Source: Gloeopeniophorella convolvens
Lineage: Eukaryota > Basidiomycota > Agaricomycetes > Russulales
Length of the DNA: 64,000 nt
Direction of reading: 5' to 3'
Assembly: GCA_022496205.1 (NCBI GenBank)
Contig: WTXD01000020.1
Coordinates: 62,001 to 126,000, forward strand
The translations under genes were made by a program, and so were the position numbers. The notes below the pieces were generated by a model. It was not told where the DNA came from, did not search any database, and saw only the letters and a list, made by a program, of their open reading frames with translations. Below are positions 49,345-60,533 of the stretch, in pieces (positions within the stretch are counted from its first letter, which is position 1; each line of letters opens with the position of its first letter).

Positions 49345-50914
49345 ATGCCATTCGAGGTGGAAACTACCGATGGACAACAGCCCCTGAAAACTGCTGTGCC
49401 TGGTAGCGACAAAGCGCGCCCTGCAACCAAACCCAGCAAGGATGAACCACTCAAGACGCGCACCCTGGAGCGTCAAGAACGCTCAGAGGCACGTCGTGCC
49501 AGGGCAGAGGAGCACAAGGAGACCGTGAGGATCCACATCAACCTTCTGTTTTCTTACCGAACCACTGACACATCTCAGGGTAATGCGCACTTCCATTCGG
49601 GAGAATATCAAAAAGCAATTGAAGAGTACAAGCTCGCAGTCAAAGTTCACGGCCCCCGCGCTGCATATTGGTCAAACTTGGCCGCGGCGTGGCTCAAGCT
49701 TGAAGAGTGCGTTGACAACGCGTCGACGCGTCACGTCTGGCTGATTGCACTCAATCAGGTGGGACAACGCCGAAGACTGTGTGCAGCGTGCGCTCGAGGT
49801 CGATCCGACGTTCATGAAGGCGCGCTATCGCGGTGGCATGGCGCGCAAAGGCAACCTGCAGCTCATCGCGGCCTTCATCGGTGCGCGTGCCCCTCGTGCC
49901 CCTCGTTCCACCCTGTTGACCATCCTTGCCCAGATTTCCGCGTCATTCTCACGCAAGACCCCACCTCGATGGAAGCGGAGGCCGCGCTGTGCGAGACCGC
50001 GGACCTGATGCGGGCGCGCGGCGAAGAAGATGGGCAGTTCGACGCGCCGCAGCTCACGCATGACGCGGCGCCGTTTCCGGACTAGGACCCGCCCGATCTG
50101 TGGTCGCTTTCCGACTCGAGCGACTGCCGCCACGTGGGCAACGGCAAGCCGTGCCGGGCGTACAACCACGGCGGCTGCGCGCAGGGCACGCAGTGCAAGT
50201 TCTCGCACGCGCCGGACCACAAGAGCGTGCGCGACGAACTGTGCGTGCTCTTTCCATCCGAGATTATCGATTCTGATCGCTCATGCCGCACAGGGGACGG
50301 AATGTGTGCATGTTCTCCATCTTTGGCACGTGTGCTTTCGGCGCGAACAGGTGCTTCTACGCGCACGAGAGGACGTATCTCCGACGCGGCGGGTGGTGGG
50401 ACGACCCCGAGAAGCGCGCGCTCTACGCGGACTACATCGGCATCGCCAAGCGCGTCGAAATGCCCGTCAAGGGCAACGCGACGCTCATCCTGTGCACATT
50501 CGAGAACAGCTGCTACTGGAACTGGCCGGAGATGGCTGCGCTGGACGAGCAGCTGCGCGGGTGCCCGCGGGACTGGGCGCCGAGCAGCCCTGCCCAGCTG
50601 CGCACGCATAGCTTGGGGTCCTCGGCGGGTGCCCGCTGGGGCACGAGGGGTAACAGGGGAAAAGGCAGAGGTGGAGGTGGGAAGAGGGGAAGACGCGCCC
50701 ACGACAGTCCATGGGACGAAGATCCTTTCAGCAGCAGGTCGCGGAATCACGGCTTTACTCCAGACGAGGTGGAGGAACTCATGTGCCAGGGTGTAAAACC
50801 CTGGGACGACGACGCATATGTGAGTAGTTCGCGCACGTCTCGAGCAGGTGTGAGCAGAGGTGCTGATGTTGAGTTACCCATCAGGACGTCCTTGAGGCTC
50901 TCCGCTCGATGTGA
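49345..50914 (+). pseudogene. TPR and double CCCH zinc-finger protein, copy B, with in-frame stop
   Basis: Exons 49345-49524, 49579-49706, 49759-49880, 49934-50240, 50294-50819 and 50885-50914. TPR part: HFHSGEYQKAIEEYKLAVK, NLAAAWLKLEEW, AEDCVQRALEVDP. Fingers: CRAYNHGGCAQGTQCKFSH and CMFSIFGTCAFGANRCFYAH, same spacing as copy A. In exon 4 an in-frame TAG at 50083-50085 (FPD-stop-DPPDLWSLSDSSDC) separates TPRs from fingers; no GT..AG pair could remove it. Everything downstream is still in frame and conserved, including the short last exon DVLEALRSM, which suggests a recent stop, readthrough or a base error. As sequenced the product is a TPR-only protein. Confidence 0.82.
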
Positions 50915-51709
50915 AGCTTTGCTTGGAGGTCGGGCTGCACATGCACAAAGGTATTGTTCGCACCATGTGGTACCGCGAGCCGACAGACCTCTTCACTTGC
51001 TTTGTATGCTCACCGCTGTCGCTTCTCGGGGTTTGTACGTATGTAGTGAATTGGCGTCACGAAGGAACCCAATACGGGGAAATACATATCTACATATGTA
51101 CTCGTACAGAGGCACCTCCTTCGAGCGAAGGTGCATCTCGGCTAGCTATCGCTGGCCGGACGTCGGACAGCCACGAAGCGCGCTCATTGAAGGCAATTTG
51201 CCAACTGGCAATCTCACATATGCGTAACGGTAGCCCGGAAGGGAAATCGGAAGACCAGGTCAGCCCGAACCACGATCATCCGGGCCCCTCGCAGGCGACA
51301 CCGAGACCCACTTTTCCTCGAAGGTTTCAGGAGGTTGCATCGACATCGTGCAGTGGTCAACTCGGTCGAGCTGTCAGAGGCTCCGCTGAGGACACAGAGC
51401 GGAACGCGCGTCCCAGCGCCGTTGTGGCGGTGGGTCCACCGTCCAGGGAGCAAGTGAGCAGAGGCCTGTCGGTATAATTACATTTGATCCTGCACCGCGG
51501 AACGCGTCGCTCGAGTACCTCTTGAACAAAACGAACTATACGTGATAATATATGCAATACGAGCTCCAAATCATAAACAAGGTCGAGTGAGTGCTCTACC
51601 ATCGTGAAACAGAGTAGACTTGAACTCGAGTAACGATGATGTCCGCTCGTTTGCATGTCTCCGCCCGAAGGAGCACCGATCAGCTCGGTGTACCCCACAC
51701 GCTGCGCAG
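50915..51709. other. intergenic
   Basis: No gene seen. Confidence 0.45.
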
Positions 51710-52201
51710 CTACCAAGCATAAATACTATCGAGCTCTGAGTCTTCGTTTTGGTCCCAGCGGAACGTCGGCACCATCACCAAAACCCGAAACTTCTTGCGG
51801 GCCCTTGCGGCCCGGAGGGCTTCCGGGTCCGGTTATCACGCCCGGTATGGCCGTGTATCTTCCGGATCGAGATTTCATAGATAGACAGGCTCGGACAACC
51901 CCGTATATTTGCGAGATTGAAACTGTGAGATGCGATCCGGTTATTACCGGAGGTTGTCGGGGTGCCATGACTTGCCATGGACCCTTGGCGATTGGTGACC
52001 GGAACCCGCATCGACTTGCCGCCCCTTGAAATCTCGGCCAGCGTTATTACACCGTCACACAATTTCAGTGAGCTCCACAAGGCCATGCAAGGGCCAGTGG
52101 AATCTGTGGGATGCCGTGTCACACTCATAATGTACTCATGCTTTGCTCATGCTTGAGAAACTTTGCTTTGAAGAGTTCACCCCAGCCCTACAATGGGCTC
52201 C

Positions 52202-52351
52202 GAAAATTGTGACCGACTGACAAAGGTATGTAGTAAAAAGCTGGAATTGAACCCGTGACTCCACTCCGAACATAATTAGATAACCATACTACCCAATTCC
52301 ATTCCGCCACTGCACCATTATAACTATTTGCTCCCAAATAATATATGAGTA
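52202..52351 (-). mobile_element. SINE-like insertion with tRNA-type promoter
   Basis: A 150-bp segment flanked by 7-bp direct repeats GGGCTCC (52195-52201 and 52352-52358). On the minus strand it has an A-box-like TGGCGGAATGG and a B-box GGGTTCAATTCC, then a TTTTT terminator. The arms do not form a complete cloverleaf, so it is not a functional tRNA. It is nested in the TIR element. Confidence 0.6.
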
Positions 52352-52539
52352 GGGCTCCAAACGTGACGCGTGACGCGTGACAAGGTGATGATTGACGCAA
52401 TCGACTTGGGAAATTTTCATCGACTCTGTCTCCCCCCTTCACGACAACAGTGTAGCCCACTCTCCTGACCCACGCATGGCAGGCCCAAGATGACCCGTCA
52501 CCCCATGGCTTGTCTCGGACACGAGACTGCTCAGCTTTA

Positions 52540-53000
52540 CTGCGCCACTCACCATGCGGTCCCGTCGGTGAAAACAGCGACTGCGCGCCCGCTCTCGCGT
52601 CCGCGCCCCGGCTCGTCAGGACGACGCTGCCGCAATCCCCGTCGCGCAGTCTCATTGCAAATCAAGGCGACACGATCGCACTGCGGCAGCGAACTGCTTC
52701 GCCTGGCGGCGCGGCCATAACGTGGTGCGTCAACGTGTGCCCCTCCTTCTCCGCCATGCTCTGACGAGTGCAGCTTCACATTCCGGGATCAAAACGGTCA
52801 TATTGTCATCACGATCAACTCGCCAACCCTGCCACAGCACTCTAACGAGCACGGCTCCACTTACCTGGACAATGATAGCCATACCAACCTCGTGCCCAAT
52901 TCGCCCCCCTGCCGTTGTGTGGCCATGCGCGCACGGCCCCTGCCCGTACCCCGTGCGCGGTTGCACATTGCGCCGAACCACCGCCACGGTACAGCAAGCA
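52540..53000. repeat. dispersed GC-rich repeat, copy 2
   Basis: Related to 41650-42130. The subunit CTCTGACGAGYRYGG or close variants recurs at about 52762, 52842 and 53120, hinting at an internally repetitive structure. Confidence 0.5.
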
Positions 53001-53499
53001 CCGCCCCACTTTCACGATCAAGGATAGGTTTCCCATCACCACATCCGCCTCACCGCCCCTCGCCGCTCCGCGACTGTGCGCGCGGCGTCCAGCGCAGCAT
53101 CGGACCGCCGCGGCTGCGCTCTGACGAGCATGGTCATGCCCCCGTTTTTGGGACCGTCGGACACGGTGGCCGCGGCATCGTCACCCCCACCCCGCGCTGA
53201 CGCAGCCTCGGACTGGCGCGCGCACCATGTGCGTTCCTGCAGCGCCGTTCCGCAATCCCCTACTGTGAGCCGTATGAGTGAAGCCCGCCAGTACGGCTCT
53301 GCGTGCATGCGCAGTATGCCACGCATTCGGAACCAACTGCGTTATGGTGCGTCCCGCACATACTTGTGGTCTTCTCCCGCTGACATGCTCCGGTACCCGA
53401 CATCCTCGTTCTGCAGCTGTTCCCACTCATATGGCGCGCATTTCCCAACACCCTCCACACATCCACGCACTCCCTCCTCCGGCCATTTCCGCGGCCCTG

Positions 53500-53560
53500 G
53501 CTCCCATGCCCGTGCCTGCTCCTGCACCCGCTCCTGCCCCTGCACCCACTCCTGCTCCTG
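53500..53560 (+). repeat. low-complexity CCTGCTCCTGCACC tract
   Basis: Tandem hexamer-like CCTGCN/CACC runs that would translate as alternating Ala-Pro. Lies inside the TIR element; no gene context. Confidence 0.75.
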
Positions 53561-55822
53561 TGCCCACGGCTGCTACAGCCCATCCCCCTCGAAGAGTTGC
53601 AGGTATGCTCATAGGCCTTCAGGGAGTTCTAGGGATGCATGCGCCGACCGGATAGTAGTAGCGTAGAGTAGGGACGCAGTTACAATGTCAGAAGGTCCAA
53701 AAGGGTCCAAAATATGTGCTCGTTTCGATATCCGCTGCACCGCCCGGCAAGGTTCTCGAACTTGTCGCTGAAGACAATTTAAACATGGAACGACAAGGTA
53801 CTGCAAGGTGTGGTGAAACTACAAGGGTACCTCAAAATTACCCGGCTCTGGTAGAATCGAGATACAACTCGCCGAATCTACCGGAGTGCCATGGATCTCT
53901 CATTCTGGTCGACCCTTTTGACCTTATAGGGCCTTATAAGGGTCCAAAAATTTCTTCGGGTTTTGGTGATGACGAGTGCTGTCAACGAGGCCGCTCGAGT
54001 AGTGGAGACGTCACATTTGCTGATGCGAAGCTTCTCGATTGGCGCGTCACAGTGCTTCCGGCGCCTGAGCAGCTCGAGGAGGATATCATACACACACTCT
54101 TCAGTGCTCTGCCGATACTGGAAATCGAGACGGCTTATGGAAAGGATAGTCAGGTTAGGACAGAGTAGCACTGGCGCGGGGCTTGGAGTGTCCGCATTCT
54201 GGAAGGACGAGTTCGGCGTGGCCACAAGTGAGTCTCTGTTCTCCTCGCTATCTTCGTGTCGAATTCCGGGAGAGGTGGAAGACGAAGGAGCTTAAGGCTT
54301 CAGCAGCTGTAAAAGCGGCTCCGTTCCCGCCCCACTGGCGCGAAATTCCGTGACACCAGTGCATTTCTGGAAGAACTGTGTCCAGAATGGAGGACCGTCT
54401 ACATATCCGGGGATGGTGACATAGATGGACGTCAGCTCCACCAGGCGGATTGCCGTGCACACTCCCGATATGATTCTGCGCAAGCTATCGGTTTCAGCTT
54501 GACTTCGGTCCTCGAAATTGAGGCTGACGAAAGTGTTGCACGTTGGTGAAGGTATCGCGAAGGAAGATGGACCCTCCGTGTTAACTTGGGTCGTTGGCCA
54601 ATCGGAGTGGTGATCCACCCCGAGTCTGAGGTGGTTGAATACGACGGAACGTGTTCGGTAGAAGCGCGCCAGAATAGAGGGAGCAATTGCAGGCCATGAT
54701 TCCACTTCAGCACGATTCGTGGCGACGAAAAGCAGTCGAAGATCTAGTAGGGCGGGCGTGTGGACAGACTCAAGCAAGCGTAGAACGCTCGAGCTAGGCC
54801 CCAGAAGCGTCAGCTGACTAAGCCGCGGAAGGTCGATGATGGTGTTTGCTGATGCCCGGGGTCGTGCCCGAGGCTGCGGTGGCGTGAAGGTGAGACAATG
54901 GTTGAGGGTGAGCTCTTCCAAGGCAGGGCTGTTGTTCAATATGTCGATAAGTTCGCCCGTGTTCCCCGGTGGAAAGACTTCTACCTCGTCGCCTGAAGAG
55001 GAGGTGATCGTGAGGTGGGTAAGGGTGCATCGCGGAAAGTGCGCCCATGGGACATGGACCTGGTAGAGGTGTATGCTGCGTAGTTTGGGCGCTTGACCAC
55101 GGAATAGGCCGAATTCGCTCAAAGAGATCGGTAGGATATTTGTCAACAGAACATGACTTCCGAATGATTTTGGTCCTAGATAGAGCTCTTCCAACCCGGG
55201 CGCTTCTGATGCGAGCAATTTTTGCACATGCTCGTCCCTTGGAGAATCCACCAGGCAACCGAGGGCCAAACTACGGATGTGGGAATGACGGAGGGCCACC
55301 GAGCGAAGAAGTTCGGCGCTAGGCATACGAAGGTCTACGTCGAGAATTGCCTCCTTCGATCGGATGAGCATCTCGAATAGCCATTTCTCAGTGCACATTG
55401 GAGAGCTTGTCCAGATCCCACTCCACAGGGACGGGTCGCTGAGGGAAACCTCCCGCCAGCGTCGACACACGCGAGTCGAAGTGATCCAGGATGGCGGCCA
55501 GCTCGTATCCTGGTTGTAGGACTGATCATCCCGAAGGAGGTGGAAGATACGCGTGAGGAGTTCGGTGGGGAGAAGGGAGACGGGGGCGAGTGAGTTGAGC
55601 TGGGGGTAAAGCGAGCGTAGGCGAAGCTCCGTGGTGTTGATTTCTTCGAGGATGGCAGCCCGCGAAGTTTCGCGGAGTGGATTCCAGAAGGGGGAGGAAA
55701 TCGCTGCAGACAGACTGAGGGAAGTATCTAGGGCCACGCTGGGAAGAAGGGACGCGGCAGCTTAAGTTGTGGTCGCCGTTTGCGGATGAGACTCACTTTT
55801 CGAGAGAGTCAGAGTTTTGCAT

Positions 55823-56474
55823 CCCGAAGTCGACTCAAATGATGTGAAAAGAATCGACGTGCCGCGATGCTACTAGGAGTTTGAGCTTGCAAACTACTCG
55901 TCAACCGCCCCGTGGCTTGGAACCATATGTAACCTCAGTTCAGGTTTCAGTCGAGCCAAGGATGCGTATTTCATATCCGGAGCAACGACCTTGATGCGGA
56001 TGAGCTCCGCCATTGCTCCGCCATGTGCAGCGTCCCAGGGTAGTTACAGTAACTGGTAGTGGTATAGTTGCCGCTCCGCCGGTGGATTCGTTTCGAGACT
56101 TGAGCAGAAATCGGGTCATTGAGAGTAGGGTACATGACGGTTGCTCAAAAGCGACACTATCAGTGGTGTGGAAGACGCGCGCAGAGAGAGGGAGAGCTCG
56201 TGGAGTCATGTCCGCTGTCCGCTGTCCTGCTGCATGAGTGCTGCATATGCATGTGATCGATTGATTTCGCACGGCCCCATGGCCGCAGGCCGCGAACGCT
56301 CAATAACACCACGGTATCTGTCTACTCTGACGATATAGCGCTCAAGACATAGCTTCAAATTCTATACGAGGTCGAGAGGGCACGTTTAGTGCAATAGTGA
56401 ATTCGAATTTATACCATGTAGCACCTTGTCCGTTCTCCTGTGCCGCCGCGTCCCCGATGATACTGTAGCGGCTA
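55823..56474. other. intergenic between C1 and C2
   Basis: Promoter side of C1 and 3' side of C2. No gene seen. Confidence 0.5.
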
Positions 56475-58292
56475 TCAGTACGCATCGTCGTCCTCGCCCC
56501 AGCGAACTTTCGGCCCGAGCGTTTCTAGTGACTCTGCGTCGGTATCGGAAAGCTCACAACTGATGCAAAGCTCCCTGAGTGGTGCGCCACAGCGCTCGCG
56601 GCGCTGAACTAGCTTGACGAGGAGCTCGTAGATACGATCTCCAGTGTTGTGGATATAATCGAGATTAAGGTTTTCTAGGGAAAGATGAGTTAGCTTGGGA
56701 AAGAGCAACACTGGCGCGGATTTATGCGAGTCTTGTGAAGAGACAGAAAGCGTGGGATTTCGAGGTTGCATCGACCATAAAATTGACTCGGCCCCCGCCC
56801 CTTGGGCATACAGCTTCGTAACGTTGGCGCATCGTTCGAAAAGTTGTGTCCAAGGTGGGGCTTCGATCGTTAACGGGACGTAAACAGAGAGATAGAGTGC
56901 TTCTAGCTCCGCCATATGGAGCACTGTGCACACCTCCTGCCATATAGCCTTGTGGTAGACGTCCTGCGTTTGTTGATCAGGCTGGAACTCGAGGCAGACG
57001 AAGGTCTCGTCGATTGGCGACGATGGGATGGTAGGTGTGACGGACGGAGAGCGGCCCTTTACGCTGACCTTCGTCTCTCTAGTATCAGTGAAGGCTTCGA
57101 GCCTGAGGGTCTTGACTTTGACGGAGCCCGTCTCATGGAAGCGCGACAGGATAGAGGAAGTAGCTGTTGGCCATAATGCCACTTCGGCCCGATTCGTGGC
57201 AACGAAAACCAGATCAAGAACCCGCAGGACAGGCGCATGAAGGGACTGGAATATGCGTAGAACGCTTGAGCTGGGTCCTGAGAGGTCCAGCTGACGAAGT
57301 CGTGGCAGTTCGATAACAGGTTCCACCAGAGCGGGCTGTGACGACACAGGAGCTAGACAATCTTTGAGGGTGAGCCGTTCCAAACAAGGGCTATCTGCGA
57401 TTATGTTGATAAGGTCGTCTAAGGTCCCCAATCGTATGATTTCTGCGGCGTGTGATTCTTCAGCGTCCAGAGACTGGGTGATTTCGAGGTGGGTGAGAGT
57501 GCATTTTGGAAAGTACACCCATGGGATGCGAATATTGTAGAGGTGTATCTTCCGTAGCTTTGACGATTGTTGGTGGAATAGCCTAAACCCGCCCGTTGAG
57601 ACAGGCGGATCATGCCAAGCTACAATAGGCCCTGTTGCCTGCCCGGGCCAGTGATACGCTGTTTCCATGCGGAGATCTTCCAATACGGGTGCCTCCGTTT
57701 CGAGTAAACTTTGCACGCCGGGACTACCCTCCAGACTTGACAGACATAATCTCGAGATACGGGAAGAATGGTGTGTCAATGAGTGAAGGAAGTTGGTATG
57801 AGGCTCATACACCTCTATATCTAGAGGCGCGTTCTTCGAGCGGATGAGCATCTCGGTGAGCCATTTCTGGCTGCACCGTGGGGCACTGTTCCGAAGTGCA
57901 CTCCACAAAGACGAATCACTGAGGGCAACCTCGCGCCAGTGACGACACACATGTGTGACAGCAACCGACAGGGGTAGTCGTGCATCCTTGTCGTAATCTC
58001 TACTGTCCCGGAGAAGGTGAAAGATACGCGCGAGGAGTTCGGTGGGGAGAAGGGAGACGGGGGTGAGTGCGTTGAGCTGCGTGTAGAGCGAGCGTAGACG
58101 TGACTCTGTAGAAATGACCTTCTCCAGGATGACAGCCCGTAAGTTTCTCCGATTTTCCGGGTCTCGGTTGCATGGGATCATTGCAGCCAGACTGAAGGAG
58201 GATTGCGTCAGGCTGGGCAGGAGAGATGCGATGATCATCCTTTGCGGACAATAGACTCACTTCTCGTCAAGGAGTCTAGAAGGAGTTTGCAT
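56475..58292 (-). CDS. F-box protein, subfamily C (C2)
   Basis: Exon 1 58261-58292 (MQTPSRLLDE) and exon 2 56475-58191, joined by a GTGAGT..TTCAG intron; 582 residues. An ATG inside the intron (58238) would give a longer ORF start but is rejected, because C1 and C3 share the MQ-type first exon and the intron phase. Conserved LAAMIPCNRDP starts exon 2. F-box: LLPTELLARIFHLLRD, VAVTHVCRHWREVALSDSSLW. Leucine-rich C-terminal region, ending PKVRWGEDDDAY. Intact predicted SCF adaptor. Confidence 0.88.
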
Positions 58293-58465
58293 GGTATCCT
58301 GAGATCGACTCACAATACGGCGTCGAATGAAGTTGAGTGGTCAAAAGAACCGACGAAGTAGAATGGATTACGCGCACCCAGTGCTCAGCGCCGCTGGCAC
58401 GCGCTCGACGTTCCGACCTGCCAGTGTTCCACGCTGCCGCGACTCAGACCAGAGGCGATTTGTAG

Positions 58466-58496
58466 CCATAACCCCAATCTAGGTGTCAGATCTTCA
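58466..58496. promoter_or_regulatory. conserved upstream block of C2
   Basis: A 31-bp block containing AACCCCAATCTAGGTGTCAG is identical to 60899-60929 upstream of C3, with near-identical bases just before it. It lies 174 bp before the C2 ATG, while surrounding sequence differs. Regulatory role inferred. Confidence 0.4.
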
Positions 58497-58729
58497 AATT
58501 CACGGTCAGGAGTCACTCTAGCCGTCCCCGCCGCACTCGACCGTTCCCGAATCCCTCCATGAGTCGGTGTCGCGCGTGCGTGGTTTCAAGCTCGCGCGGC
58601 ATTCAATCAACGCAGTTTTATATGAACTCTCAAATAGGATAAGAACGATATATTTACAATGCGCAAACGCCGCGCGTTTGCCGAGAATCGACCATACATC
58701 CAACACTGTAGCTATCTGTCCGTACCGAG

Positions 58730-60533
58730 TCAAACATCTTCATTTCGGTCCCAGCGGATCTTCGGTACGAGCGATGCCAGCGAGGATGCCTCGGTGGAGG
58801 AAACATTGCATCTGCTGATGCAAAGCTCCCTGACTGGGACGCCACGGTGCTTGCGGTGCTTGAGTAGCTCGGAGATGAGCTCGTAAAAACGCTCTCCGGT
58901 GTCGTAGGACATCATCCGGTCGAAATCGAGGTCTTCTAGGGAAAGGTAAGTCAGCTTAGGAAAGAGTAGCGCTGGTGTGGGTTCATCCAGATCTTGCGAG
59001 GAGCCGGAAGGCGTGGGACCTCGAGGTTTCATCGACCGCAGAAGTGACTTGGTCCCCGGGTATTCGGCATAAACCCTCGTAACATTGTCACATTGTTTGA
59101 AGAGCTGTGTCCAAAGTTCAGGCTCGTGAATCGTCGGGATGGAAGTGATATAGAGAGTTTCTAGCTCCACCATGTGGAGCGCCATGCACGCCTCCTCCCA
59201 TATGACCTCGTAGTAATCCTGGTTGTCCCGCGTTTGATTCTCGAACTCGAGGCTGACAAAAGTCTCATCTATTGACAACGACGGGGTGGCAGGTGTAGCG
59301 AGCGAAGAGCGGCCCTCCACGCCGACTTTCATCACTTGACGGTCGCCATCGACTTCGAGTCTGAGGGCCTTGGCTATGACGGAACCCGTCCGATGGAAGC
59401 GTGCCAAGATAGAGGGAGCAATCGTTGGCCATGATGCCGTTTCGGCTTGACTTGTGGCCACGAAAAGCAGAACGAGGTCCCGCAGGGCGGGCACGTGAAG
59501 GGACTGGAAAATGTGTAGAACGCTCGAGCTAGGCCCCGAAAGGTCTAGCCGACGAAGCCGTGGAAGTTCGATAACAGTTTCCGCCAGAGTAGGCTGTGAT
59601 GATATCGGAGCTATACAATGGTCAAGGGCGAGTTGTTCCAAACAAGGGCTGCTTGCAATTACGTCGACAAGATCACCCAGGGTCCCCATTCGGAGGACTT
59701 CTGTGGTGCTCGGAGACTCGGTATTGATTGTGAGGTGAGTGAGGGTGCATTTAGGGAAGTACACCCATGGGATATGAATATTATAGAGGTATATCTTCCG
59801 TAGCTTTGACGATTGTCGGTGGAACAACCTGAACCCGCTCGTCGAGACAGGCGGATCGTGCGACACCATAATAGGCTGAGTTGCGGTAGTCAATGTCCTC
59901 ATGTGAAGGTCTTCCAATAAAGGTGCCTCCATTTCGAGCAGACCTTGCATGGCACCGCCATCCCCCAGGCCGAGCAGGGACAGTTTCGAGATACGGGAAG
60001 AATGGGAGATCAATGAACGAAGGAAACGAGAACGAGGACTATACAGGGATATTTCCAGAGACGCTTTCTTCGAGCGAATGAGCATCTCGGTAAGCCATTT
60101 CTGACTGCATTTTGGGACGTGATCCCGAATCGCACTCCACAAAGACGAATCGCTGAGGGCAACCTCGCGCCAGTGACGACATACGTGTGCGACAGTGATC
60201 GGCGAAGGTAGCCACATATCATCACGGTAATCTGGTTCGTCTCGAAGAAGATGAAAGATGCGCGAGAGGAGTTCGGTGGGGAGAAGGGAGACAGGGACGA
60301 GTGCATTGAGCTGCGCGTAAAGCGAGCGTAGACGTGACTCCGTGGAATTGACTTCCTCCAGGATAGCGGCCCGTAAGGTTCTTCGGAGGCCTGGGTCACG
60401 GTTGCAAGGGATCATTGTAGCCAGACTGAAGAAGATTCGTATCAGCTTGGGCAGGCCCCGATACGCAGGAGCGGCAGACACCGCTTCGCGGACGACAGGC
60501 TCACTTTTCATCGAGGGGTCCAGGAGTTTGCAT
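58730..60533 (-). CDS. F-box protein, subfamily C (C3)
   Basis: Exon 1 60505-60533 (MQTPGPLDE) and exon 2 58730-60425 with a GTGAGC..TTCAG intron of 79 nt; 574 residues. A longer frame reading through the intron to 60751 is rejected for the same reason as in C2. Exon 2 begins LATMIPCNRDPGLRRTLRAA. F-box: LLPTELLSRIFHLLRDE, ITVAHVCRHWREVALSDSSLW. Ends LVPKIRWDRNEDV. Closest relative is C2, directly downstream in tandem. Intact predicted SCF adaptor. Confidence 0.88.

Larger units (their letters stand above)
51773..53971. mobile_element. 2.2-kb terminal-inverted-repeat element, apparently non-autonomous
   Basis: Perfect 17-bp inverted termini: CATCACCAAAACCCGAA at 51773-51789 and its complement at 53955-53971. 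AC on both sides is a possible 2-bp target duplication. Subterminal sequence is palindrome-rich on both ends (GGGCCCTTGCGGCCC; GGACCCTTATAAGGCCC). No ORF of transposase length or motif is present, so it would move in trans. Ends are confirmed by the F-box frame that it splits. Superfamily not assigned. Confidence 0.8.
51710..55822 (-). pseudogene. F-box protein, subfamily C (C1), with nonsense codon and transposon insertion
   Basis: Exon 1 55797-55822 (MQNSDSLE) joins exon 2 (from 55738) across a GTGAGT..CCAG intron. F-box: LLPTELLTRIFHLLRDD, WITSTRVCRRWREVSLSDPSLWSGI. At 54292-54294 a TAA interrupts the frame (LLQLLKP-stop-APSSSTSP). The same frame continues, with paralog-like residues (APVLLCPNLTILSISRLDF), to TTRAASLTALV at 53971. 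There a 2199-bp element is inserted. The missing 21-codon tail (VPTFRWDQNEDSEL, ending TAG) lies on the other side at 51710-51772 and is exactly in frame if the element and a 2-bp duplication are removed. Without those two lesions this would be a normal member like C2 and C3. Confidence 0.87.

Noticed and set aside
52220..52330. Functional tRNA on the minus strand
   Set aside because: B-box and A-box are present but acceptor, anticodon and T stems do not pair; fits a SINE-like element better.
53278..53655. 125-codon Ala-Pro repeat ORF
   Set aside because: A product of a CCTGCTCC-type simple repeat inside a transposable element.
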